A stretch of DNA of 26,043 nucleotides from a virus. The notes under the pieces were generated by a model. It was not told the DNA's origin. It ran no database searches and was given only the letters and a program-made list of their open reading frames with translations. Positions 15,789-23,195 of this stretch are shown piece after piece. Position 1 is the stretch's first letter. Each line of letters begins with the position of its first letter. The translations under genes were made by a program, and so were the position numbers. Where the stretch lies: the IMG/VR virus record IMGVR_UViG_3300019886_000021, positions 1-26,043 of that record; one strand, 5' to 3'.

Positions 15789-17330
15789 ATGAACATCAAC
15801 GAAACCGTCGCAGCGATGAAGGCCGCCATCAAGGAAGGCGATGGCGGCGGCCAGCCGTTCGGCAAGGCGTACACCGTCGGGCTGGGGTTGGTCAACTACG
15901 ACCTCGAGGCAGGCGCGAAGCTGCTCTTCCCGTGGGGGGAGAAGATCACCCCGCTCCGGAACATGGTGCCGCGCGACACCTCGGTCCGCGGTGACACGGC
16001 GCACCGGTGGAAGCAGATCACCGCTATCAACACCGGGCACGTCCCGCCGGGCCTCTCGGAAGGCAACCGCGGCGGGGTGATCGCCACGACCGTGCAGAAC
16101 ATGCTCTCGAACTACGTCGGGCTGGGCGAAGAGGACTACGTCACGTACGAAGGGAAATACGCGGCGATGGGTTTCGACGACGTGCTGGCGATTGCCTCGT
16201 CGAACCTCCTCAAGTCGCTGATGATCGACGAGGAGCGGATGATCCTCGGCGGCAACGGCATCGGCGGCCTGAACGGCAACGTCACGCAGGTACAGCTCGG
16301 GACGCCGACCACGCCGACGCTGACGGGGTCGGCCACGACCGGCGGCGCGCTCTCCAACGGCACGTTCTACGTCAGCGTGGTGGCCCTCACGCAGGACGGC
16401 TTCCAGCGGGCGTCCGTGGCCACGGGCGTCGTGCAGCAGATTAGCCGGACGAACGCCGATCTCTCGAGCGACACCATCAGCGGCGGCACGAGCATCCCCT
16501 CTGCCGTCGCGAACGTGACGCTCGCGGGCGGCACCTCCACGCAGACGCTTCCGATGTCCACGCCCGTCGTGCTGGGCGCCGTCGCGTATGCGTGGTACAT
16601 CGGCACGGCGGCCGCGCACCAGTACCTCGCGGCCATCACGACGATCAACTCCTTCGTGCTCACCACGGCCGTGCCGGCGACCACGTTCCAGGACGCGCAA
16701 ACGCTTACGGCCGTGGACTACTCGAACATCGGCACGTACGGGTTTCCGGGGTTCCTCTACCAGGGACCGTTCGTCGCGGCGTCGGGCGCGTACTACGCGG
16801 CGCTCGGCACCGGCGTCGCCGGCGCGGGCACGCAGCTCACGACCGACAACGCCGGCGGCATCGCGCAGATCAACGCGATGCTCAAGGACCGGTACGACAA
16901 CTACCGGCTCTCGTTCGACACACTCTGGCTCTCCTCGCAGGAGATGCTCTCGCTCAAGATCCTGATCGTGAAGAACGGCGGCGCGCCGCTGATCCGCCTC
17001 ATCGGGAACCTGGATGCCGGCACCATCAAACTCACGGCCGGCACCATCGTCGGAGTGTACATCAACCCGATCACGGGCGACGAGATCCCGATGCGCGTGC
17101 ACCCGTTCCAGACGCCGGGGACGATCCTCGGGACGACGCGCGACGCGCCGTACGCCGACAGTCGGCTCTCGACCTTGTTCGAAATGAAGTGCCGGCAGGA
17201 GTACTACTCCGTGCTCTGGCCGCAGACGACGCGCAAGTACCAGTACGGCGCGTATGTCGACGAGACCCTGGTCTACTACTTCCCGCCGGGGCTCGGTGCC
17301 ATCACGAACATCGCTCCAACCCTCAGCTAA
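15789..17330 (+). CDS. Major capsid protein with an apparent Ig-like insertion
   Basis: 513 residues from ATG 15789; a TTG at 15750 is an alternative start. The N-terminal 165 residues (YDLEAGAKLLFPWGEKITPL, VPRDTSVRGDTAHRW, DEERMILGGNGIGG) and the C-terminal part (QINAMLKDRYDNYRLSFDTL, PIRLIGNLDAG-like LIRLIGNLDAG, EIPMRVHPF, KYQYGAYVDETLVYYFPPG) are those of an HK97-fold capsid protein. Residues of about 168-300 are Thr/Gly/Val-rich beta (TPTLTGSATTGGALSNGTFY, VVLGAVAYAWYIG) and read as an Ig or Fn3-like domain inserted at the surface. It lies after the protease-scaffold and is followed by a terminator, typical for the most expressed head gene. Confidence 0.88.
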   Translation: MNINETVAAMKAAIKEGDGGGQPFGKAYTVGLGLVNYDLEAGAKLLFPWGEKITPLRNMVPRDTSVRGDTAHRWKQITAINTGHVPPGLSEGNRGGVIATTVQNMLSNYVGLGEEDYVTYEGKYAAMGFDDVLAIASSNLLKSLMIDEERMILGGNGIGGLNGNVTQVQLGTPTTPTLTGSATTGGALSNGTFYVSVVALTQDGFQRASVATGVVQQISRTNADLSSDTISGGTSIPSAVANVTLAGGTSTQTLPMSTPVVLGAVAYAWYIGTAAAHQYLAAITTINSFVLTTAVPATTFQDAQTLTAVDYSNIGTYGFPGFLYQGPFVAASGAYYAALGTGVAGAGTQLTTDNAGGIAQINAMLKDRYDNYRLSFDTLWLSSQEMLSLKILIVKNGGAPLIRLIGNLDAGTIKLTAGTIVGVYINPITGDEIPMRVHPFQTPGTILGTTRDAPYADSRLSTLFEMKCRQEYYSVLWPQTTRKYQYGAYVDETLVYYFPPGLGAITNIAPTLS

Positions 17331-17343
17331 CGCGCGCGCAACA

Positions 17344-17374
17344 GGGGAGTGAGGGATTCGCTCACTCCCCCTTT
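17344..17374 (+). terminator. Probable intrinsic terminator after the capsid gene
   Basis: ggggagtgag (17344-17353) and ctcactcccc (17361-17370) pair perfectly over 10 bp with a 7-base loop, followed by cttt. The T run is short, so it may be partial and lower downstream expression relative to the capsid gene. It starts 13 bases after the capsid stop. Confidence 0.65.
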
Positions 17375-17385
17375 GCGGCGCATCC

Positions 17386-17391
17386 AGGAGG
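17386..17391 (+). promoter_or_regulatory. Perfect Shine-Dalgarno deciding the next start
   Basis: aggagg lies seven bases before ATG 17399, so that start is chosen over the ATG at 17392, which is in another frame and overlaps the site. It is the strongest ribosome site seen in the window. Confidence 0.8.
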
Positions 17392-17398
17392 ATGCGGC

Positions 17399-17695
17399 AT
17401 GGTTCGACTGTACGGGAAGGGCGCGGTCGTGCTCTCTCACGGCCACACGGAGTACCGCGCGACGGCGGGCGTGCTCACCGTGCCGCCGCAGCTCGTGCCG
17501 CGGGCGCGCGCGTTGGGGTTCACGCCGCACCGGCCCGCGGAGATGGAAGAACCCACCGGCCCTGTGGGCCCCGCGACGGCCGAGATGGCGCTGCCCGCAG
17601 ATCATCCGGCGGCCGGCGCCGCCGCGGCGATCGCCCGCGGCGCGCGCGACCACCGGGCCGAGGCGCCGCCGACGAGCGCCCCGCGGAAGCGCTGA
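17399..17695 (+). CDS. Small head-region protein
   Basis: 98 residues. MVRLYGKGAVVLSHGHTEYR followed by GVLTVPPQLVPRARALGFTP is a small beta-alpha module seen between capsid and connector genes in many siphoviruses; its role there is unknown, and a capsid-associated or connector-assembly function is a guess. The C-terminal half is Pro/Ala-rich and disordered, ending in PRKR. It is the first gene after the terminator and has its own strong ribosome site, so it is expected to be well translated. Confidence 0.62.
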   Translation: MVRLYGKGAVVLSHGHTEYRATAGVLTVPPQLVPRARALGFTPHRPAEMEEPTGPVGPATAEMALPADHPAAGAAAAIARGARDHRAEAPPTSAPRKR

Positions 17696-17711
17696 GGATC
17701 GCTACGTCCGC

Positions 17712-18329
17712 GTGAGTCAGCTGGCGCTGCCGGACCTCTGCACCGTGAGCCAGGTGAAGCAGTTGCCGGGCATCCCGGCAACGACCACGGCGGACGATCC
17801 GCTGTTGCAACTTCTCGTCGCCGACGCGAGTGCCGCCATCCGCGAGTTCACGAAGCGCGACCTCTCCTCGGTCAGCTACACCGAGGTCTACGACGGCACG
17901 AACACGCCGCGCCTGACCTTGGCGCAGCGACCCGTGACCGCCGTGGCGTCGGTGGCGGTCGGCACGCCGTCCGGTGGCGCGCGCGTTCCGCTCACCCTGA
18001 ACACGGACTACGTCTGGGACGACACGGCGATCACCCGGCTCTCGGGCGTGCGCTTCTGCCGGGGACCGCAGAACGTGGCGGTCACGTACACGGCCGGCTA
18101 CGTCGTCCTCCCGCGCGACTTGGAGCTCGCGTGCTGTCGTATCGTGCAGCTCCGCTACAAGCAGTCCCAGCACATGGGGCAGAAGTCGAAGAGTATGGGC
18201 GGCGAGCTCGTGACCTTCGACATGGCCGAGTGGCCGGAGGACGTGCTCGCCACGCTCCAGCGGTACCAGAGCCGGACCTACGTGCGCACCTTCGCCGCGG
18301 CGCCGCCCGTGCTCGCGGAGATGGCATGA
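17712..18329 (+). CDS. Head-tail connector (HK97 gp6-like adaptor)
   Basis: 205 residues from GTG 17712; gagga at 17694-17698 lies 13 bases upstream. LCTVSQVKQLPGI then DDPLLQLLVADASAAIREFT is the N-terminal helical pair of the gp6/gp15-type adaptor. RLTLAQRPVTAVASVAVG, DYVWDDTAITRLSG, NVAVTYTAGYVVLPRDLELA form the beta part, and IVQLRYKQSQHMGQKSKSMG the C-terminal helix. Such adaptors form a ring under the portal and bind the tail. The ATGA overlap with the next gene supports co-translation. Confidence 0.85.
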   Translation: MSQLALPDLCTVSQVKQLPGIPATTTADDPLLQLLVADASAAIREFTKRDLSSVSYTEVYDGTNTPRLTLAQRPVTAVASVAVGTPSGGARVPLTLNTDYVWDDTAITRLSGVRFCRGPQNVAVTYTAGYVVLPRDLELACCRIVQLRYKQSQHMGQKSKSMGGELVTFDMAEWPEDVLATLQRYQSRTYVRTFAAAPPVLAEMA

Positions 18330-18853
18330 GCGCGCCCGGGGGCGTCACCATTGTCGCGCGCATCGTGGGCGCGCCCGCGGTCGTGCGTCAGCTCGGGGCC
18401 ACGCTGCCGCAATCGGCGCGGGCGCGGCTCCGGACGACGATCGAGTCCTTGGGCTTCCGGCTGCAACGGATGATTCAGGAGCAGCGTCTCTCGGGCCAAG
18501 TGCTCCGCGTGCAGAGCGGCCGGTTGCGCCGCTCGATCAACACGCGCGTGCAGGACACGGCGCAGAGCGTGACGGCCTCGGTCGGCACGTCGGTCTCCTA
18601 CGGCCGGTTCTGGGAGCTCGGCTTCCACGGCGTCGAGCACGTGAATGCCTACGTGCGCCGGGTCTCAGGACGCGACGTCCGCCGGGCGATGGAGGGCGGC
18701 ACCAGGGCGCGCGTCGCGGCCCGAGGGATCGGCTACATGCGCGCGCACACGCGGCGCGTGGACGTCGAGCCGCGGTCGTTCCTCCGCTCGGCGCTGACGG
18801 AGATGGCGCCGACCATTCGCGAGGAGCTCGCCCTGGCGATGCGCGGCCTGTAA
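18326..18853 (+). CDS. HK97 gp10-like head-tail protein
   Basis: 175 residues, ATGA-coupled to the connector. The pattern VRQLGATLPQSARARLRTTI, LRVQSGRLRRSINTRV, GTSVSYGRFWELG and FLRSALTEMAPTIREELALA is that of the HK97 gp10 family, small proteins that complete or regulate the head-tail interface. The sequence is basic overall. It has the usual family length and sits in the usual position between connector and tail terminator. Confidence 0.82.
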   Translation: MSAPGGVTIVARIVGAPAVVRQLGATLPQSARARLRTTIESLGFRLQRMIQEQRLSGQVLRVQSGRLRRSINTRVQDTAQSVTASVGTSVSYGRFWELGFHGVEHVNAYVRRVSGRDVRRAMEGGTRARVAARGIGYMRAHTRRVDVEPRSFLRSALTEMAPTIREELALAMRGL

Positions 18854-18855
18854 CG

Positions 18856-19344
18856 ATGCCCCCGGCGGGCCGCGAGTCCCTGTTCGCCGCGCTCTTCGCG
18901 CTGCTGGAGACCGTCGCGCCCTTCGCGTTCACGACGCGGCTCTGGCAGAGCTGGGACGATACGCCGCCGGCGGAGAAGCCGGCGATGTTCATGACGAAGG
19001 GCCCCGAGGATTCGACGCCCAAGCTCCCGCTCCCGGCGCTCCGGCGCTATACGGCGCGGCTCGTCATGTACTTCTCGGCTGGCGGACCCCAAGGCCGCTC
19101 GACCCCGCCGTCGACGCAGATCAACAACGCGCTGGACGCGCTGGATGCGGCGCTCGCCCTGCAGGCGGGCGAAGCCCCGAGCCCCGTGGCGCGCTTTGCG
19201 CCGCCCACGCTGGGGGCCGCCACCACGCTGGGCGGGCTCTGCTACGGCGTGGCGATCGACGGCGCGGTCGAGACGTTGGAAGGCATCGCCGACGGCGGCG
19301 ACGCCATGTGCATCGTCAACCTCGTCGTGTTCACCACCGCGTAA
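18856..19344 (+). CDS. Tail terminator / completion-like protein
   Basis: 162 residues, ATG two bases after the gp10-like stop. RESLFAALFALLETVAPFAF, TRLWQSWDDTPPAEKPAMFM, RYTARLVMYFSAGGPQG, TQINNALDALDAAL and a beta end (CIVNLVVFT) match proteins annotated as tail terminator or minor tail protein between gp10 and the tail tube in many siphoviruses and prophages. It would cap the growing tail and join it to the head. Position supports this more strongly than sequence. Confidence 0.68.
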   Translation: MPPAGRESLFAALFALLETVAPFAFTTRLWQSWDDTPPAEKPAMFMTKGPEDSTPKLPLPALRRYTARLVMYFSAGGPQGRSTPPSTQINNALDALDAALALQAGEAPSPVARFAPPTLGAATTLGGLCYGVAIDGAVETLEGIADGGDAMCIVNLVVFTTA

Positions 19345-19361
19345 CCCTCAAGGAGTCTCCC

Positions 19362-20099
19362 ATGCTGCTCTTCGGTTCTGGAATCGCGGTGCTCGTGCCG
19401 CCGGGTGCGACCCCGACGCCGGTCGTCTGCGCGACGCTGCAGGACGTGTCGGTCGACGAGAAGTGGACCGAGAAGGAGCTCTACGGCCGCTATCAGGCGC
19501 CCGAAGACGTGGCGCGCTCCGAGCTCAAGGTGTCGGGGAAGATCAAGATCGCGCGCATCAACGCGGCGTTCCTCTCCGCCGTGCGCGCGGGGTCGACCGT
19601 GGCCACGGGATCGACGCAGCTCTCGCTGAACGAGACGAGCGCGATCCCGACCACGCCGTTCACCATCACCGTGACCCACTCGGCGACGTGGGTCGCCGAC
19701 CTGGGCGTCTATGACGCCACCGCCGGGATCAATATGGCGCGCGTCGCGAGCGCCCCGGCGACCGGCCAGTACACGGTCGCGGCCGGCGCCTACCTGTTCG
19801 CCGCCGCAGACACGGGGCACAGCGTCCAGATCACCTACACCTACACCGTCGTGACCGGCTTTACGGTCACGTACCTGAACCAGCTCATGGGGGCGGCGAC
19901 CACGTTCGGGCTCCATCTCTGGAACTCCTACGTCTCGAGCGCGGGGCTCGCGGCACAGGCGTACACCAAGTTCGGCGCCGTGCGCATCCCCGGGCTCTCG
20001 GCCTCGATCAAGAACACCGACTACACAATGTACGACCTGGATTATTCCATCTCGGCCGACGCGAGCGGGCTGATCTCGACCACCTCGACGACGGACTAA
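19362..20099 (+). CDS. Major tail tube protein
   Basis: 245 residues; aaggag (19350-19355) is a near-perfect Shine-Dalgarno six bases before the ATG. LLFGSGIAVLVPPGATPTPV, LQDVSVDEKWTEKELYGRYQ, LKVSGKIKIARINAAFLSAV, then YDATAGINMARVASAPATGQ, YTVAAGAYLFAAADTGHSVQ and an Asp/Ser/Thr-rich C-terminus are the usual layout of tail tube proteins of Gram-negative siphoviruses. It stacks in rings along the tape measure. The strong ribosome site suits a protein needed in many copies. Confidence 0.82.
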   Translation: MLLFGSGIAVLVPPGATPTPVVCATLQDVSVDEKWTEKELYGRYQAPEDVARSELKVSGKIKIARINAAFLSAVRAGSTVATGSTQLSLNETSAIPTTPFTITVTHSATWVADLGVYDATAGINMARVASAPATGQYTVAAGAYLFAAADTGHSVQITYTYTVVTGFTVTYLNQLMGAATTFGLHLWNSYVSSAGLAAQAYTKFGAVRIPGLSASIKNTDYTMYDLDYSISADASGLISTTSTTD

Positions 20100-20104
20100 T
20101 CGCG

Positions 20105-20485
20105 ATGACGGCGCCAGCAGCTCCGACGCTCACCCTCGGCGGGCGCGTGCTTGCCCTGCACGGGCTCCGCATGCAGCATGCCCGCGCAGGCATCCTCGAA
20201 AAAGTGAAGCTCGCCTCGGCCGAGCTCGCGCCGGACGCGACGGCGATCTCGCCCGCGCGGCTCGAAGCGATGATCGACGTCGTGTACGCGTCGGTGGACG
20301 ATCAGATCGCGCGAGCCGAGTTCGACGGGCTCTTGAACGCGCTCGGCATCATCGCCGGGCCCCGGCTGATCGCGAACGCCCTCGGTCCCGTGCTCGACGT
20401 CTCCGACTTCGGCGTGGAGGCCAAGGATGGCGCGGGGGAAGCCGCCAGCCCGGCGACGTCGACGTCGCCGGGCTCTACGGCCTGA
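20105..20485 (+). CDS. Tail assembly chaperone, short form (lambda G-like)
   Basis: 126 residues when read to the 0-frame stop TGA 20483-20485. RVLALHGLRMQHARAGILEK, DATAISPARLEAMIDVVYAS and DDQIARAEFDGLLNALGII give a small helical protein of the size and place of lambda gpG, between tube and tape measure. The last 20 residues after the GGGGGAA run are Ser/Thr/Pro/Ala low complexity, typical of the tail end of the short form beyond a frameshift site. These chaperones hold the tape measure protein during tail assembly. Confidence 0.75.
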   Translation: MTAPAAPTLTLGGRVLALHGLRMQHARAGILEKVKLASAELAPDATAISPARLEAMIDVVYASVDDQIARAEFDGLLNALGIIAGPRLIANALGPVLDVSDFGVEAKDGAGEAASPATSTSPGSTA

Positions 20486-20751
20486 TCGTCACGGCCACGG
20501 GATGGACCTTCGGCGAGGTGGACCAGCTGCTCCTGCGCGACGCGCTCCTGCTCACGCGGCACTGGGCGCGCACGCCGCCGGCGTTCGTCTCGCTCGCCCG
20601 CATCGCGCGCTGGCTGGGTGCGGCGCCGGCGCCGAGCACGGGCGCTGCGGATGCGGCATCGCCGACGCACGAGCCCGGCGCGCCGCTCGCGTACTCGACC
20701 AAGGACGAAATCCTCGCGTTCCAGGCGCGCGTGAACGGCGTGCAGCGGTGA
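20105..20751 (+). CDS. Tail assembly chaperone, -1 frameshifted long form (lambda GT-like)
   Basis: If ribosomes slip back one base near 20434-20440, translation continues in the other frame without a stop to 20751, giving about 215 residues. The second frame carries a real-looking protein: GDVDVAGLYGLIVTATGWTF, EVDQLLLRDALLLTRHW, then a Pro/Ala linker and KDEILAFQARVNGVQR. It has no good start of its own near the frame's first conserved residues (GTG 20518 lies inside them). Lambda, HK97 and many siphoviruses make G and GT by this mechanism, at the same gene position. Confidence 0.72.
20434..20474 (+). promoter_or_regulatory. Programmed -1 frameshift element
   Basis: The 0-frame codons gcg ggg gaa contain ggggg followed by aa (20434-20440); slipping back keeps perfect pairing of the glycine codon in the P site. 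Six bases later, 20447-20474 is a perfect 28-nt palindrome (agcccggcgacgtc and its complement), able to form an RNA stem of up to about 12 bp with a small loop, just where stimulatory stem-loops sit. The A-site match after slipping (gaa to gga) is imperfect. Confidence 0.62.
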
Positions 20752-20758
20752 GCGCCTC

Positions 20759-22456
20759 GTGAGTAATCCGGTCGGCAGCATCGACGTCGAGATCGCGGGC
20801 TCTGTCTCGGGGCTCACGGAGTCGATGGCGCGCGCGGCGGAGTCGGTCGAGAAGACGACCACGACGATGGGTACGGCGTTCGAAGGGATGCAGCACCGGA
20901 TCGAACATTCCGGCGTGCTCATCGCCTTCGCCGTGCAGAACATGCTCGATGGCCAGCAGACGGGCATTCAGCGGGCGATGCACTCGATCGCGCTCCTGGG
21001 GTTCGCGTTCGGCCCCGTACCGGGCGCGATCGCCACGGCCGCGGCGCTGACGATCGAGCACCTGCACAACCTGACGAAGGCCGCCGAGAAGGAGGTCGCC
21101 GAGTTCCAGAAGAAGATGGGCGACGCCGTGAACGCCGGGAACGTCGCCGAGCTGCAGCGGCAGTTGCAGGACGTGCTGGTCGGCACGCCGTTCGATCCGA
21201 AGAGCGGCAAGCTCGTGGCCGCGAGCCTCCTCGTACCCGGCACGTTCAAGGGCTCGCTGGAAGATTTGAAAGCGACGTGGGACAAACTGAACGCGGCGAA
21301 AACGGCGGCACTCCACGATCTGGGCGGCGCCGCCGAGGTGCGCAGTCTCCAAGGACAGCTCGACGACATCGGGAAGCAGTATCAGATCAAGAAGCAGGAG
21401 GCCGAGGCGCTCCAGGCCGATTTGGATGCGGCCGAACTCCAGCGTGAGCGCGCCGGCGCCGGCGACCTCGCCCCCGTCAAGGTCAGCGGCGGCCTGAGCG
21501 ATGAGGCCGCCAAGAAGAAAGCTGCTGCGGCGGCCGTCCAACTGCACCGCGCTCTGAACGCGATGTTCGAGGAGATGGACAAGAAGAGCGAGAAGGTCTT
21601 CGAGACCACGCTCGACGACGCGCTCAGGGCCACGAGCAAGTCCGTGCAGAAGCGCCTCGAGGAGAACGAGAAGGCCGCGAAAGAGGAGGAGGAGCTGCGG
21701 CGCCGAGCGCTCCAGGCCCAGGCGGCGGACGTGAAGATGTTCGACGCCGAGGTCGCCGCCGACCAGCGGCGCACGGTCGAGGAGATGACCGCCGAGTGGA
21801 CACGCGGCTTCGAACGGATTCAAGGCGCGGTGGAAACCACGTTCACGCAAATGCAGCACGCCGGCGCGCACGCCGGCGACTTCATGCGGAAGCTCGGGCA
21901 GGCGCTCGTGGCCGACTTCGTCCGGGGCGAGCTCAAGATGCTCGAGGTCCATCTTGCGACGAAGCTCGCGCAAACGGCGGCGGACAAAGCGGCGGCAGTC
22001 GCAGGCAAGGCCATTCATGTGCAGGACGCGCTCTCGAGCTTGGCCGCGAGTGCGTCGAAGGCGGCGGGGGAAGCCTTCGCCGCGATGGCCTCGATTCCGT
22101 ACATCGGGCCAGAGCTGGGTGCCGTCGCGGCGGCGGCGTCCTTCGCGGCGGTCATGGCGTTCGGGGCGCTCGCCTCGGCCGCCCAAGGCTTCGACGTGCC
22201 GGCCGGCCTGAACCCCGTCACCCAGCTGCACTCGGAGGAGATGGTGCTCCCCGCACACCTCGCGAACGCCGTGCGCGACATGGCCGGTGGCGGGAGCGCG
22301 GGTGGCCAGCCCGTGCACCTGCACATCCACACGATCGACGCGGTGGACACGGCACGCTGGGCGCGCACCAACGCGCCGATCTTGGGGGCGGCGGCGCTGT
22401 CGCACATGCAGGGCGGTGGTGGTGGCGGCACGGGCGGCGTGGGGCGGCGCGGATAA
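20759..22456 (+). CDS. Tape measure protein
   Basis: 565 residues from GTG 20759, directly after the chaperones. The N-terminal region has GSIDVEIAGSVSGLTESMAR and helices; the middle is charged coiled coil (SLQGQLDDIGKQYQIKKQEA, KSVQKRLEENEKAAKEEEEL). The C-terminal part is the common hydrophobic end of phage tape measures: MASIPYIGPELGAVAAAASF, VMAFGALASAAQGFDVPAGL, QLHSEEMVLPAHLANAVRDM, then Gly-rich. It sets tail length; at the usual 1.5 angstrom per residue, this predicts a short tail near 85 nm. It occupies the expected place. No peptidase or lytic domain was seen. Confidence 0.88.
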   Translation: MSNPVGSIDVEIAGSVSGLTESMARAAESVEKTTTTMGTAFEGMQHRIEHSGVLIAFAVQNMLDGQQTGIQRAMHSIALLGFAFGPVPGAIATAAALTIEHLHNLTKAAEKEVAEFQKKMGDAVNAGNVAELQRQLQDVLVGTPFDPKSGKLVAASLLVPGTFKGSLEDLKATWDKLNAAKTAALHDLGGAAEVRSLQGQLDDIGKQYQIKKQEAEALQADLDAAELQRERAGAGDLAPVKVSGGLSDEAAKKKAAAAAVQLHRALNAMFEEMDKKSEKVFETTLDDALRATSKSVQKRLEENEKAAKEEEELRRRALQAQAADVKMFDAEVAADQRRTVEEMTAEWTRGFERIQGAVETTFTQMQHAGAHAGDFMRKLGQALVADFVRGELKMLEVHLATKLAQTAADKAAAVAGKAIHVQDALSSLAASASKAAGEAFAAMASIPYIGPELGAVAAAASFAAVMAFGALASAAQGFDVPAGLNPVTQLHSEEMVLPAHLANAVRDMAGGGSAGGQPVHLHIHTIDAVDTARWARTNAPILGAAALSHMQGGGGGGTGGVGRRG

Positions 22457-23070
22457 TGTCGCAAGCGGTCCTTCCGGTGCTCCCGGGATTGCAATGGGAG
22501 AACGCCACGACGCCCTCCTTCGAGACGAAGATTCAGACGTCGGTCGGCGGCAGCGAGGTCAGGGCGGCGTTCATGCCGTACCCGATCCGCCAGTACACGC
22601 TCGTGCACGGGTTCCTCCGGCAGTACGGGGCGTTCACGGAGATGGCGACGCTGCACGCGTTTTTCTGCGCGCGGCAGGGGGCCTTCGATTCCTTCCTCTT
22701 CGACGACCCTTCAGATGACACCGTGACGCTGCAGCAGATCGCCACGGGCAACGGCGTGCTCACGACCTTCCAGCTCGGGCGCACGATCGGCGGCGGCTTC
22801 GGCGTCGGGTTCTTCGAGCCCATCTACAACACGAACGCCACGCCCCTGATCTACGTGAACGGCGTGCTCAAGACGGCCGGCACCGACTACACGATTTCGG
22901 CGACCGGGCTCATCACCTTCACCGTCGCACCCGGTGCCGTCGCCATCGCGTGGACCGGCACCTACTACTGGCGGTGCCGCTTCGAGGAGGACGCGCTGGA
23001 GTTCACGGAGTTCGCGAATCTCTTCTGGGCGCAGAAGGCCTTGCGGTTCCGCACGGTGCTGAACGCGTGA
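22456..23070 (+). CDS. DUF2460 distal tail (Dit-like) protein
   Basis: 204 residues, with TAATG coupling to the tape measure. The family signature is clear: PGLQWENATTPSFETKIQTS, IRQYTLVHGFLRQYGAFTEM, LHAFFCARQGAFDSFLFDDP, IYVNGVLKTAGTDYTISATG, YYWRCRFEEDALEFTEFANL and LFWAQKALRFRTVL. In the gene transfer agent of Rhodobacter, the DUF2460 protein is the distal tail protein linking the tube to the hub. The gene order downstream (DUF2163, NlpC/P60, tip) is the same here. Confidence 0.9.
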   Translation: MSQAVLPVLPGLQWENATTPSFETKIQTSVGGSEVRAAFMPYPIRQYTLVHGFLRQYGAFTEMATLHAFFCARQGAFDSFLFDDPSDDTVTLQQIATGNGVLTTFQLGRTIGGGFGVGFFEPIYNTNATPLIYVNGVLKTAGTDYTISATGLITFTVAPGAVAIAWTGTYYWRCRFEEDALEFTEFANLFWAQKALRFRTVLNA

Positions 23071-23195
23071 CCATCCCTGACGACGGCGCGGCTGCGCCCG
23101 AGCTCACGTTCTGGCAGCTGCTCGAGCGCCTCGCGCAGGCGTGGGGCGCGCGCCTCACCAAGTGGCGTGGCCGGCAACGGAAGCGCGTCACATGA
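23067..23195 (+). CDS. 42-residue ORF coupled on both sides
   Basis: GTG 23067 overlaps the DUF2460 stop (GTGA), and its own stop overlaps the next ATG (ATGA). The protein has a short acidic N-terminus, an amphipathic Trp-containing helix (ELTFWQLLERLAQAWGARL) and a strongly basic end. Double coupling suggests genuine translation. No family is recognised. Alternatively its main effect could be to keep ribosomes moving to the hub gene. Confidence 0.45.
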   Translation: MTIPDDGAAAPELTFWQLLERLAQAWGARLTKWRGRQRKRVT

